Shown piece after piece: positions 19,829 through 28,917 of a stretch of 64,000 nucleotides of DNA. The notes below the pieces were generated by a model, which had not been told where the DNA came from, ran no database searches, and saw only the letters and a list, made by a program, of their open reading frames with translations. Position 1 is the stretch's first letter, and every line of letters begins with the position of its first letter. A program made the translations under genes and the position numbers. The stretch lies in contig JANYGW010000158.1 of NCBI GenBank assembly GCA_025359245.1, positions 1-64,000 on the forward strand, given 5' to 3'. The stretch comes from Massilia sp. (GTDB lineage: Bacteria; Pseudomonadota; Gammaproteobacteria; Burkholderiales; Burkholderiaceae_D).

Positions 19829-21034
19829 TCAGGCCGCGCTGCAGACTGGCATCGGCGCGACCGGACGCAAGGCCGGCGCCGCCTGGCCCAGCCCGAACAG
19901 GGGCCGCAACACGCCAACCCGCCGCACCAGCTCGAAGATACCGAAGCTGATGCACAGCGTCAGCACCACCAGGATGAAACCCTCGGTGCCCGGCGCCAGC
20001 CTGGCCGGCTTGATCAGATGCGCCATCGAGACGATCAGGGTCTGGTGCACGATATAGACCGGGAACACCGCTTCGGTCAGGTAGCGCCGGCTGGCGCTGT
20101 CGGTATTCAAGTGGCGATGCGCAAAGCCGCACGCGGCCACCATCGCCGTCCAGGCGCACAGCGCATAGACCACCCGCATCAGCATGCGCAAGGTGTTGAA
20201 GTCGGGCCGCAAGGTCACCGACTCGGGCAGCGAGAACCAGATGATCAGCGCGGCCCAGCAGGCAAACGCGATCCCCAGCGCGGCCCAGCGTTGCGCGTCC
20301 ATGCGCTCCCATACAACGGCCTGGCGCGCCAGCATGGCGCCCAGCAGGAACAACGGCACATACTGCGCATGGTTGTACCAGTCGCAGGTCAGGTTATGCG
20401 TGCTCGGGAAGACCGACAGCAGCAGCACCCGCGCCGCGCCCAGCACCGCCACCGGCAGCACGATCAGCTTCCAGCCGGTGAGGGCGGCGGCGACCTTGCG
20501 CGACAGCGTCTCAAAGCGCGCGCCGAGCATCAGCACGAGGGACCCGAGCAGCAGCGTGTAGGCCCACAGGTAGGCGACGAACCACAGATGATTCCAGGTC
20601 GGCAGGCGCAGGCAGTCGGCCTTGCGGCAAAAGTCGCCGTAGCCGCTCACGTACAGGCGCATGAAATCTAGGTAGCTGCCCTGGTAGGCGACCTTTTCGA
20701 TCACCTCGAAATACGGCTGCGGCGGCACGATCACCAGCATCCCGAATACCAGCGGCACCAGCAGGCGCACGCTGCGCTGGCGCATGAAGCGCCCGGCGTT
20801 CATCTTTTCCAGCATGAAGCTCGATGCCACGCCCGAGATCAAAAACAGCAGGCCAAGCCGCCACGGCGACGACAGCATCATCAGCGGTTCGATCGCGTCG
20901 CTCGCGTATGGGCTCTTGACGTGCCAGTCCCCGCTCACGTAGTACATGCCCACGTGGTAGACAATGAGCAGCATGAAAGCGAGGATGCGCACCCAGTCGA
21001 GGAAATACAGGCGGGAGGAAGTCGGATTGTGCAT
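19829..21034 (-). CDS. Acyltransferase 3 family membrane protein
   Basis: LYFLDWVRILAFMLLIVYHVGMYY; FLISGVASSFML; multi-TM. Confidence 0.9.
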   Translation of the reverse strand: MHNPTSSRLYFLDWVRILAFMLLIVYHVGMYYVSGDWHVKSPYASDAIEPLMMLSSPWRLGLLFLISGVASSFMLEKMNAGRFMRQRSVRLLVPLVFGMLVIVPPQPYFEVIEKVAYQGSYLDFMRLYVSGYGDFCRKADCLRLPTWNHLWFVAYLWAYTLLLGSLVLMLGARFETLSRKVAAALTGWKLIVLPVAVLGAARVLLLSVFPSTHNLTCDWYNHAQYVPLFLLGAMLARQAVVWERMDAQRWAALGIAFACWAALIIWFSLPESVTLRPDFNTLRMLMRVVYALCAWTAMVAACGFAHRHLNTDSASRRYLTEAVFPVYIVHQTLIVSMAHLIKPARLAPGTEGFILVVLTLCISFGIFELVRRVGVLRPLFGLGQAAPALRPVAPMPVCSAA

Positions 21035-21142
21035 GGTGGTCGGCGCCGCAAAGTGGATGACGGCTTGAGCATAAAGCTGCCGGCGCGGGCGATCCAGCCG
21101 GATGTGGCGAACCGGGATGCCGGTGGGGCGAACCGGGAAATG

Positions 21143-21853
21143 CTACAGTTTTTCGATCACCGCGGCGCGGTACTGGCGGCTGCACGGCACCCGCGCACCG
21201 CCGCGCAGCACCAGTTCGCAATCGCCCTTGTCGAGCGCGACGACGCTCTCGATCCAGTCCAGCTGCACCGCCGCGCGCCGGTGGCAGCGCATGAAGCGCG
21301 GTCCCAGCTTGTCGAGCAGTCCGGCCAGGGTCTGGCGCATCAGCGGCTGTTCGGCGGCGGTATGCAGGACCACGTAATTGTCGGCCGTCTCGATCCACTG
21401 CACCAGGTCGACCTTGATCACGCGCGTGACGCCGCGCTCGGAAAGGAGCAGCTGGTTGACCCGATGGCCGCTGTCGAAGGCCGGCGCCGGCTGCGGCGCC
21501 TTGAGCCGTTCGCGCACCCGCACCAGCGCGCGCCGCAGCCTTGCCTGGTCGTAGGGCTTGAGCAGGTAGTCGATCGCATTGGCGTCGAAGGCGCTGATCG
21601 CATACTGGTCGAACGCGGTGGCGAACACGATCAGCGGCGCCGGGGCGGGCAGGGAGGCGGCCAGCTCGATGCCGCTCACTTCCGGCATCTGGATGTCGAG
21701 GAATACGACGTCGGGCTTGAAGGCGGCAATCCGCTCCAGCGCCTCGACTCCGTCGCGCGCCTCGGCCAGCTCGGTCACATCGGCTTCCTGCGCCAGCAGC
21801 CGGTGCAGCTTGTCGCGCGCGGGCTTCTCGTCGTCGACGATCAGGATTCGCAT
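21143..21853 (-). CDS. LytTR family response regulator
   Basis: REC domain MRILIVDDEKPARDKL..VVFLDIQMPEVSG, C-terminal LytTR domain. Confidence 0.95.
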   Translation of the reverse strand: MRILIVDDEKPARDKLHRLLAQEADVTELAEARDGVEALERIAAFKPDVVFLDIQMPEVSGIELAASLPAPAPLIVFATAFDQYAISAFDANAIDYLLKPYDQARLRRALVRVRERLKAPQPAPAFDSGHRVNQLLLSERGVTRVIKVDLVQWIETADNYVVLHTAAEQPLMRQTLAGLLDKLGPRFMRCHRRAAVQLDWIESVVALDKGDCELVLRGGARVPCSRQYRAAVIEKL

Positions 21854-22896
21854 GGCAGCCTCATGTCGGCGCGCACTCCGGCCGGTTCCAGCTGCACCAG
21901 CGCCAGGCTGGCGCGCGCGCCGTAGCGCACGGCCAGGCGCTCGCGCAAATTGGCCACGCCGATCCCCGGCGTGGCGGCCGGCTCGAGCGTGCCGGTGTCG
22001 TCGTCCAGCCGCACCAGCAGCTCGCCGTCGGCGCGGGTGGCGCTGATCGTGATCCGGGTCGGCTTGCGGCGTTTTTCCACCGTGTGCTTGAAGATGTTCT
22101 CCAGCAGCGGCTGGATGCTCATCACCGGCAGCGTGCATGCCAGCGTGTCGTCGGCGATCAGCCACGTGACTTCGACCCGGTCCGCATAGCGCTCCTGCAT
22201 CACGCGCGCGTAGCCGCGCGCCAGCCGCAGCTCGGTCGACAGGGGCGCTTCGTGCAGGTCGCTGACATCGAGCGTGGTGCGCAGGACATCGGCCAGCTGG
22301 ATCAATGTGGCGTCGGCCCGGTCCACATCGGTATGCATCAGCGACGAGATCGTGTTGAGCGCATTGAACAGAAAGTGCGGCTGCATCTGCTGCGCCAGGC
22401 GCTGCAACTGGGCCTGGCGCAGCAGGGCATTGGCCTTCTCGACCCGCATTTTCTCTTCGAGCAGCTGCTGATAGGAGAGGATGCCGAAGCGCATCAGGTA
22501 GAACATGCCGATGAAGACCGACAGCTTGACGGCCTCGTAGAATACGGTTTCGGCCCACGGCTCGTGCGTGTACGCCTGGCCGGCCAGCGCGTAGACGGCA
22601 TGGCGGATGCCGAAGGCGATCGGCACGAAGGCGATCCAGTACATCGGCAGCCACATGGCCTGCAGCGCGAACCAGCGCAGCGGGCGGGCCAGCAGCTTGT
22701 CGTGGCGGCGCGTGAAATGATGCTGGATGCCGAGCAGCAGCGTCACCGTGACCATGGAAGAAGTCTCCCACAGGACAGGCTTCCAGTATTCGCTGGCGTG
22801 GTTGCGCGCGTAGTCCTGCACTGCGGTGGCGACCAGCATCGTCCACAGCAGAAGCCATGCGGCGCCAACGATGATGCGGGTGCGGTTCGATGTCAT
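21841..22896 (-). CDS. LytS-like sensor histidine kinase
   Basis: QLQRLAQQMQPHFLFNALNTISSLMHTD HisKA_3/His_kinase motif; overlaps the LytTR gene. Confidence 0.95.
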   Translation of the reverse strand: MTSNRTRIIVGAAWLLLWTMLVATAVQDYARNHASEYWKPVLWETSSMVTVTLLLGIQHHFTRRHDKLLARPLRWFALQAMWLPMYWIAFVPIAFGIRHAVYALAGQAYTHEPWAETVFYEAVKLSVFIGMFYLMRFGILSYQQLLEEKMRVEKANALLRQAQLQRLAQQMQPHFLFNALNTISSLMHTDVDRADATLIQLADVLRTTLDVSDLHEAPLSTELRLARGYARVMQERYADRVEVTWLIADDTLACTLPVMSIQPLLENIFKHTVEKRRKPTRITISATRADGELLVRLDDDTGTLEPAATPGIGVANLRERLAVRYGARASLALVQLEPAGVRADMRLPCES

Positions 22897-22974
22897 GTGG
22901 TGAGGAGCGCTACACTGGCGAAGCGCTGATGATTGCGTATTCCTGCAATGATGTCAAAAAAATCGGAGTCGACG

Positions 22975-23571
22975 ATGGCGGCAGCAGACGAAGTACTGAG
23001 TTTCGGTTCGCAGGCCGAGATGGCGCAATGGATGGCCGAACACCACGCCAGGTCCGATGGCGTCTGGCTGCGGCATGCGAAGAAGGGCGCGCCGGCGGCC
23101 ACCGTGTCGTACCAGGAAGCGCTGGAGGTAGCGCTGTGCTTCGGCTGGATCGACGGCCAAAAAAAGGCCGAGGACGCGTTCTACTTCCGCCAGCGCTGGA
23201 CGCCGCGCCGCGCGCGCAGCATCTGGTCCAAGATCAATCGCGACAAGGCGCTGCGCTACATCGACGAAGGCAAGATGCAGCCGAGCGGGCTGGCCGAAGT
23301 GGAGCGGGCGCGCAAGGACGGGCGCTGGGAGGCAGCGTACGACGGCGGCGGCAAGGCCACCGTGCCGCCCGATTTGCAGGCCGCGTTCGACGCCAGTCCT
23401 GGCGCCGGGGCATTCTTCGCGACGCTCGATTCGCAGAACCGGTATGCGGTGCTGTTTCGGATCCAGACGGCCAAAAAGCCGGAGACGCGCGCCAGGCGGA
23501 TCGCCCAGTTTGCCGCGATGCTGGCGCGGCATGAGACCTTGCATCCGGCGGCGCGGCGGGCACGCCGCTAA
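22975..23571 (+). CDS. YdeI/OmpD-associated family protein
   Basis: ALCFGWIDGQKKAEDAFYFRQRWTPRRARSIWSKIN. Confidence 0.88.
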   Translation: MAAADEVLSFGSQAEMAQWMAEHHARSDGVWLRHAKKGAPAATVSYQEALEVALCFGWIDGQKKAEDAFYFRQRWTPRRARSIWSKINRDKALRYIDEGKMQPSGLAEVERARKDGRWEAAYDGGGKATVPPDLQAAFDASPGAGAFFATLDSQNRYAVLFRIQTAKKPETRARRIAQFAAMLARHETLHPAARRARR

Positions 23572-23573
23572 TT

Positions 23574-24971
23574 TCACTCGCCGCGCCCGGCGCCACCGCC
23601 GCCGAAGCGGCCACCAAGGCCGATTTCCAGTGTCGCGAAAAAGCCAAACCGCGCCGCTCCCCACAGCGCACCGGCAAGCGATCCGCCGCCGGTGGCCGCC
23701 TGCATCATCCTTGCGTGCGTATCGTCCCCCAGTGCCGCCTGGACCAGCAGCAGCAAACCCGCCGGCAACACCAGCAGCAGCGCCAGTCCGATCAGCCAGT
23801 GTGCTGCCGTACTGCGCGCGTGCGCATCCGCCTGATCCACGCGCGCGCGATGATCCAGGTAAAGGGCCAGCGCCACGCAGGCAGTAAACGCGGCCGCAAC
23901 GGCGAATGCGGTGGCGCTCGGGTGCACCATGAAGGGCTGCAAGGCAACGTACGCAAGCGTCAGGACCACCGCAAAATGCATGGCGCTGCGCAGCACGATC
24001 ATCAGGTAGCCCGCAGGCTTGCCCGGGAATAGAAAGGCCGCCAGCCCCAGTGCCATCATCGCCGCGAACAAGGGCGCCGCCCACACTTCGGCAGCGCCGC
24101 TGGCCCGCAGTCCGGCCCCGACAAACAAGGTGATCGCCAGGAAAAAAAGGGCCACGGCCAGCGCGTTGCCGCATCCCTTGGCCGACCGTCCCCATCGACC
24201 CAGGGCGTAGTCGTTCACCCAATTCAAGCCCCACAGCAGCGGGAGCGCGAACGCGGCGCCGGCCACGGCCGATGCGGCGGCGACCGACTGCCACAACATC
24301 CATGCCGCGATGCCCAGGAATAGCGCGAACAGACAGGCGCTGGCGATGCTGCCCCAGCGGCCTATGAACATCGGGAACAAGGCCAGCGGCGAAAAAATCG
24401 CCAGCACGAACGGCAATTGCCATTCCGGGTGATCGGGGAACAGGGACTCGTCAGCGCCGTCTTTCGACGCTGGCGCATCCTGCGCCAGCACGGCGTCGAT
24501 TTGATCGAGCAGGTGATCGAGCCCTGTGGCGAGCGTGCGCTGCTTCACTGCCGCCAGCAACTCGTCGACCCAGCGCGAGGAACGCGCATCGGTGATCTCG
24601 CCTTCGAGTCCGTAGCCGACTTCGATCCGGGCCGCGCCGCTGGACGGCACCACCACGATCAGCAAGCCGTCGTCGCGTCCGGCGCGCCCCAGCTTCCATG
24701 CTTCGGCGACGCGCAAGGCGTATGGCGCCAACGGTTCGCCATGGGTGCCATTCGAAATCAGCACCGCGATCTGGGCGTGTCCGGCAGCCTGGATGGCGGT
24801 CAGGCGCGTGGTCAGCGCAGCGCGTTCGGCTGCGTTCAGCGCGCCAGCCTGGTCGACCACGAGGCCGGTTTGTTCAGGAATCGCAGCAGGCGCCGCGGCG
24901 CAAACCGACGCGAGCTGCGCGTACACGCACAGGCAAAGCCATGCCATCCATCGATAAAAATGTGTACTCAT
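23574..24971 (-). CDS. TPM-domain (YgcG-like) membrane protein
   Basis: Signal peptide, TPM domain (GLVVDQAGALNAAERAALTTRL), TM segments, Gly-rich C-terminus. Confidence 0.85.
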   Translation of the reverse strand: MSTHFYRWMAWLCLCVYAQLASVCAAAPAAIPEQTGLVVDQAGALNAAERAALTTRLTAIQAAGHAQIAVLISNGTHGEPLAPYALRVAEAWKLGRAGRDDGLLIVVVPSSGAARIEVGYGLEGEITDARSSRWVDELLAAVKQRTLATGLDHLLDQIDAVLAQDAPASKDGADESLFPDHPEWQLPFVLAIFSPLALFPMFIGRWGSIASACLFALFLGIAAWMLWQSVAAASAVAGAAFALPLLWGLNWVNDYALGRWGRSAKGCGNALAVALFFLAITLFVGAGLRASGAAEVWAAPLFAAMMALGLAAFLFPGKPAGYLMIVLRSAMHFAVVLTLAYVALQPFMVHPSATAFAVAAAFTACVALALYLDHRARVDQADAHARSTAAHWLIGLALLLVLPAGLLLLVQAALGDDTHARMMQAATGGGSLAGALWGAARFGFFATLEIGLGGRFGGGGAGRGE

Positions 24972-25105
24972 CCATCAATGATGCGCACATTAGGCGCTTT
25001 ATGCTAATTAATCATTTATTTCCACTGACCAATAGTGATATATTGCTACACTCGATGTTTTTTGATCAGCAAAAAAACCATCCCTCTCATAGTAAAGGAC
25101 TGACT

Positions 25106-26071
25106 TTGTCAACCAAACTTCTCGCCAGCGCGTCGCTGATCTTGTTGCTCAGCGCCTGCGCCACCCCGACTCCGGCTCCGGTCGCGGTCGAAGCAGCCGT
25201 CTCGCGCGCCCAACAAGTCGAGGCCCAGAAGACGGCCGCCATTCCGGACGCCAAGGTATTCAAGCGCAAGGTCGCGATCGGCCGTTTTTCGAACGAAACG
25301 CGCTACGGCCGTACCTTCCAGACTGATGCCAACCTCGATCCGCTGGGCAAGCAGGCGTCCGACATGCTGTCGACCAAGCTGATCGCCTCGAAAAAGTTCC
25401 TGGTGCTGGAGCGCCCGGACATGGGCAAGATCATTGACGAACAGACCCGCAGCGGCATGGCGCCAGGGCTGGTCGGCGTCGATACCCTGATCATGGGTTC
25501 GGTGACCGAATTCGGCCGCAGCACCACCGGGAAATCCGGCTTCCTCAGCGCGACCAAGATTCAGACGGCACGCGCCAAGGTCGAGGTGCGCCTCGTCGAC
25601 GCGCGCACCGGCCATGCATTCTTCAGCGCCACCGGCACCGGCGAAGCGAGCACGGAATCGGGCGAAGTGGCCGGCTACGGCAGCAAGGCCGACTATGACG
25701 CGAGCCTGAACGATCGCGCCATTTCGGCCGCCATTTCCGATCTCCAGAGCGCGCTGATCACCAAACTGGAAGAGCGCCAATGGCGCACCGACATCCTCAA
25801 ATCCGACGGCCGCCAGGTCTTCATGTCCGGCGGCGAAAAGCAGGGCGTTAAGGTCGGCGACCTGTTCTCCGTCGTGCGCGAAGGCGAGAAGGTCAAGAGC
25901 GGACAAAGCGGCTTCCAGATCACGCTGCCGGGAACAACGGTCGGCACGATCAAGGTCACCAGCCTGTTCGGCGACGCAGAAAACAATGAAGGTGCCGTGG
26001 CCGAACTGGTCAGCGGCAGCGCGCCGACCAGCAATAGCGCTGGCTATTTCATCTCCGAACAGAAGAAGTAA
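25106..26071 (+). CDS. CsgG/HfaB family lipoprotein
   Basis: Lipobox LLLLSACA; VAIGRFSNETRYGR, VLERPDMGKIIDEQ, ADYDASLNDRAISAAI; TTG start after AAAGGA. Confidence 0.88.
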   Translation: MSTKLLASASLILLLSACATPTPAPVAVEAAVSRAQQVEAQKTAAIPDAKVFKRKVAIGRFSNETRYGRTFQTDANLDPLGKQASDMLSTKLIASKKFLVLERPDMGKIIDEQTRSGMAPGLVGVDTLIMGSVTEFGRSTTGKSGFLSATKIQTARAKVEVRLVDARTGHAFFSATGTGEASTESGEVAGYGSKADYDASLNDRAISAAISDLQSALITKLEERQWRTDILKSDGRQVFMSGGEKQGVKVGDLFSVVREGEKVKSGQSGFQITLPGTTVGTIKVTSLFGDAENNEGAVAELVSGSAPTSNSAGYFISEQKK

Positions 26072-26077
26072 TCCCAC

Positions 26078-26392
26078 ATGAAAAACATCCTCGTCCTTTT
26101 CCTCGCACTGGCCCTGACGGCCTGCGCGTTGCCGACCACCCGGGTCAATGCCGGTACCGCACGTCCAACCTTGACGGTCATCGGGGCGCCGGCCAATGCG
26201 ATGCTGTTCATCGACGGCTTGCAGATCGGCGCAGCGTCCAGCTACAACGGCGCCCCGAATAACCTGCTGATCGAAGAAGGTGTGCACCGCCTCGAACTGC
26301 GCCAGGGCGCTACCGTCCTGATGGTGCAGAAAATCCTCGCCAGCGGCGGCGAAAACACCAAATTCACCTACAACCCCGAAAGCCCTCAATGA
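26078..26392 (+). CDS. Hypothetical lipoprotein (PEGA-like)
   Basis: Lipobox ALTACA; TVIGAPANAMLFIDGLQIG; within the csgG-like operon. Confidence 0.75.
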   Translation: MKNILVLFLALALTACALPTTRVNAGTARPTLTVIGAPANAMLFIDGLQIGAASSYNGAPNNLLIEEGVHRLELRQGATVLMVQKILASGGENTKFTYNPESPQ

Positions 26393-26760
26393 AGCGTTTT
26401 TTATGTATCAGTGTGGCCATGCTGGCGCTGTCGGCCTGCGCCACGGCTCCACAGCCGAAGTACGATTGGGGAAATTACGAGCAGTCGATGTACGGCTACT
26501 ATAAGAGCCCGGCCAACGCGAGCGAGCTGATTGCGTCGATCGCGACGACGATCAAGAACGCCGAAGCGAACAAGCGCTCCGTCGGCCCTGGCATGTATGC
26601 CGAATACGGCTACTTGCTGCTGCAGCAGGGTAACAGCCAGGACGCCATCGTCAATTTCGAAAAAGAGAAAGCGCGCTGGCCGGAGTCGACGCAGTTGATG
26701 GATCGGATGAGCAAACTGGCGCTGGCGCCAGTGGCCACCAAAGCGGAGAACAAACAATGA
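26389..26760 (+). CDS. DUF4810 domain lipoprotein
   Basis: Lipobox ALSACA; YDWGNYEQSMYGYYKSP; 4-bp overlap with the previous gene. Confidence 0.82.
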   Translation: MKRFLCISVAMLALSACATAPQPKYDWGNYEQSMYGYYKSPANASELIASIATTIKNAEANKRSVGPGMYAEYGYLLLQQGNSQDAIVNFEKEKARWPESTQLMDRMSKLALAPVATKAENKQ

Positions 26761-27428
26761 GCGGCATGAAAATCAAACTGTCTTTGCTGCTCGGTGTACT
26801 GGCCATCCTGGGCGGTTGCGCCACCAAACCGGTGGAAAAAAAGGACTATGCTGACTTCCGCAAGGCCAATCCGAGGTCGATCCTGGTGGTCCCGGTCATC
26901 AATCGCAGCGTTGACGTCGATGCGCCTGACTACTTCCTGTCGACCATCACGCGGCCGATCGCCGAGCGTGGCTATTACGTCTTTCCGATCAACCTGATCA
27001 AGCATGTCATGGAAGACGACGGCCTGGCCGACGCCAACATGGTGCATGGCAGCGACACGCCGAAGCTCGCTTCGCTGTTCGGTGCGGACAGCGTCATGTA
27101 CATCACGATCGAGCGCTGGGATTCGCGCTACGCCGTCCTGGCGACCGTCACCACCGTCGAACTGAGCTACTCGCTCAAGAGCGGCAGCAGCGGCCAGGAG
27201 ATCTGGAAGCACAAGGAGTTGCTGGCCTATAATCCTTCGGCCAACCAGTCGCAGGGCGGCCTCGCCGGACTGATCGCCAAGGCGGTCGTGGCCGCCATGG
27301 AAAAGGCCAAGCCGAACTACATGCCGCTGGCACGCCAGGCCAATGGCATGGCCGTGGTGCGGCTGGGGCAGGGCTTGCCGGCTGGTCCGCAAGACGCCGG
27401 CTACCAGAAGGACACGCTGGAGTTTTAA
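26757..27428 (+). CDS. DUF799/GNA1162 family lipoprotein
   Basis: Lipobox ILGGCA; YADFRKANPRSILVVPVINRSVDVDAPDYFLSTITRPIAERGYYVFP; 4-bp overlap. Confidence 0.88.
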   Translation: MSGMKIKLSLLLGVLAILGGCATKPVEKKDYADFRKANPRSILVVPVINRSVDVDAPDYFLSTITRPIAERGYYVFPINLIKHVMEDDGLADANMVHGSDTPKLASLFGADSVMYITIERWDSRYAVLATVTTVELSYSLKSGSSGQEIWKHKELLAYNPSANQSQGGLAGLIAKAVVAAMEKAKPNYMPLARQANGMAVVRLGQGLPAGPQDAGYQKDTLEF

Positions 27429-27458
27429 GCAGATCGCCGCTCGTCGCGGCGCCCAAGG

Positions 27459-27514
27459 AAAAACGCCATCTGCTCGAACGCGCTTCATTTGCGCTCAGTG
27501 CGGATGGCGTTTTT
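27459..27514. terminator. Intrinsic terminator
   Basis: AAAAACGCCATC...GATGGCGTTTTT stem with T-run after the lipoprotein operon. Confidence 0.8.
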
Positions 27515-27544
27515 ATTTCAAGGACCGAAATCGCGAACGCAAAA

Positions 27545-27949
27545 TCATTGGACTACGTCAATCGATTGTTCGCCAACCTGCAGGCGATAGGATTCAAACC
27601 CTTGCGGAGACGTGAGAAGCCTGAGGTGAAAATCATCCGAAAAAGTGAGCATCAGCTCATTGTCGGGCAAGTGCGCAACGGCAACGACGGAGTGGCGTAG
27701 CAGCGCAGTCAACCTTCCGGCGTTGCACCCAAGTTGTTCATTTCCAGAGGCGCACAGAACAACGCCATCTTTGGATAATTCGAATCCAGCTTCAATTTGA
27801 ATAGCCGCGCCGGGTTTCCACTGGTGCGGATCAGGTGCGATCAAATAGAAATTCAGTCCAATCTCATTCGCACCAATACAAATTTGCGTGAGTTCCTGGG
27901 CTGGCAAGTCACTTAAAGGAAAATCTGCCGGAATGGAGAAAGAGCTCAC
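27545..27949 (-). CDS. Hypothetical protein downstream of FHA gene
   Basis: GTG start overlapping the FHA stop (GTGA); 134 aa. Confidence 0.65.
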   Translation of the reverse strand: MSSFSIPADFPLSDLPAQELTQICIGANEIGLNFYLIAPDPHQWKPGAAIQIEAGFELSKDGVVLCASGNEQLGCNAGRLTALLRHSVVAVAHLPDNELMLTFSDDFHLRLLTSPQGFESYRLQVGEQSIDVVQ

Positions 27950-28917
27950 TCCTCGCCACCGCCATCGTCCTTGACCTTCCTGGTCCGCTCCGCATCGGCC
28001 TGCGCCTTGAGCTTGTTCACGTCGGCCATGAACTCGTCGACCGTGTGATCCGGGCTGACCCGCATCGACGGCTGCAGCACCACCGACATGTACGGGCTGT
28101 CGGCCAGGCGCCCGGTGCGCTGTTCGTTGCTCAGCAAAGTCAGGCCCGACCCCAGCAGCGCCAATGCCGCGCAGGTAATCGCGAAACGGCGCGTGTTGTG
28201 CGGCTTGACCGTGGTCAGGTGATAGAACATCATCCCGGCCGCAATGATGATCGCCATGTGCGAGCTGTAGCGCGTCAGCGCCTCGAGCGAGAACGCATAC
28301 GCCGCCACGCTCGAGCCGACCTTGTACAGCGTGATGACGCCCAGCGCGCTGCCGAAGATGAACAAGTGCCGTCCCAGCCGCGCCTGGCGCCCGAACAGGC
28401 GGTTGGCGAACGCCCAGGCGCCGCCCCACACCAGTCCCGCGCCGATCCCGTAGGCCAGCGCCTGCAAGTAGCGCACCAGCTGGAACGACTGGGTGTCGCT
28501 CAGCCACACGGTAAAGATCGCAAACATCCCGATCAGCACCATCCCGACCAGGCCAGGCAGCACGCCCTCCCAGCCATGCCGGGTGCGGTCGAGCAGTTCC
28601 GGTGCGACCGCAAAGTCGGCCGGCCGCACGCGCAGGGTGGTGTGCCCGATGCGGATGACCGTGTCGCCATCCATCGGCAGGATGTTGCGCCGCTTGCCGC
28701 GGTGGACCACGCCGTTCTTGCTGCCGAGGTCGCGCAGCACCAGCCGGCCTTCGTCGTCGGCGTCGATGACGGCATGGCGCGGCGCGGCGAACGCGTCGTC
28801 CAGGATGAAGTCGTTGTCGTAGCCGCGTCCGAGCCGGATCGGCAGCGAATTGACCTGGTGCCGGTGCAGCACGTCGCCGTTGCGCGCCAGCGTTTCGATG
28901 AAGTAGGGTGCGCTCAT
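27946..28917 (-). CDS. FHA-domain membrane protein
   Basis: FHA signature IRLGRGYDNDFILDDAFAAPRHAVI..LRDLGSKNGVVHRG followed by TM segments. Confidence 0.92.
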   Translation of the reverse strand: MSAPYFIETLARNGDVLHRHQVNSLPIRLGRGYDNDFILDDAFAAPRHAVIDADDEGRLVLRDLGSKNGVVHRGKRRNILPMDGDTVIRIGHTTLRVRPADFAVAPELLDRTRHGWEGVLPGLVGMVLIGMFAIFTVWLSDTQSFQLVRYLQALAYGIGAGLVWGGAWAFANRLFGRQARLGRHLFIFGSALGVITLYKVGSSVAAYAFSLEALTRYSSHMAIIIAAGMMFYHLTTVKPHNTRRFAITCAALALLGSGLTLLSNEQRTGRLADSPYMSVVLQPSMRVSPDHTVDEFMADVNKLKAQADAERTRKVKDDGGGEE

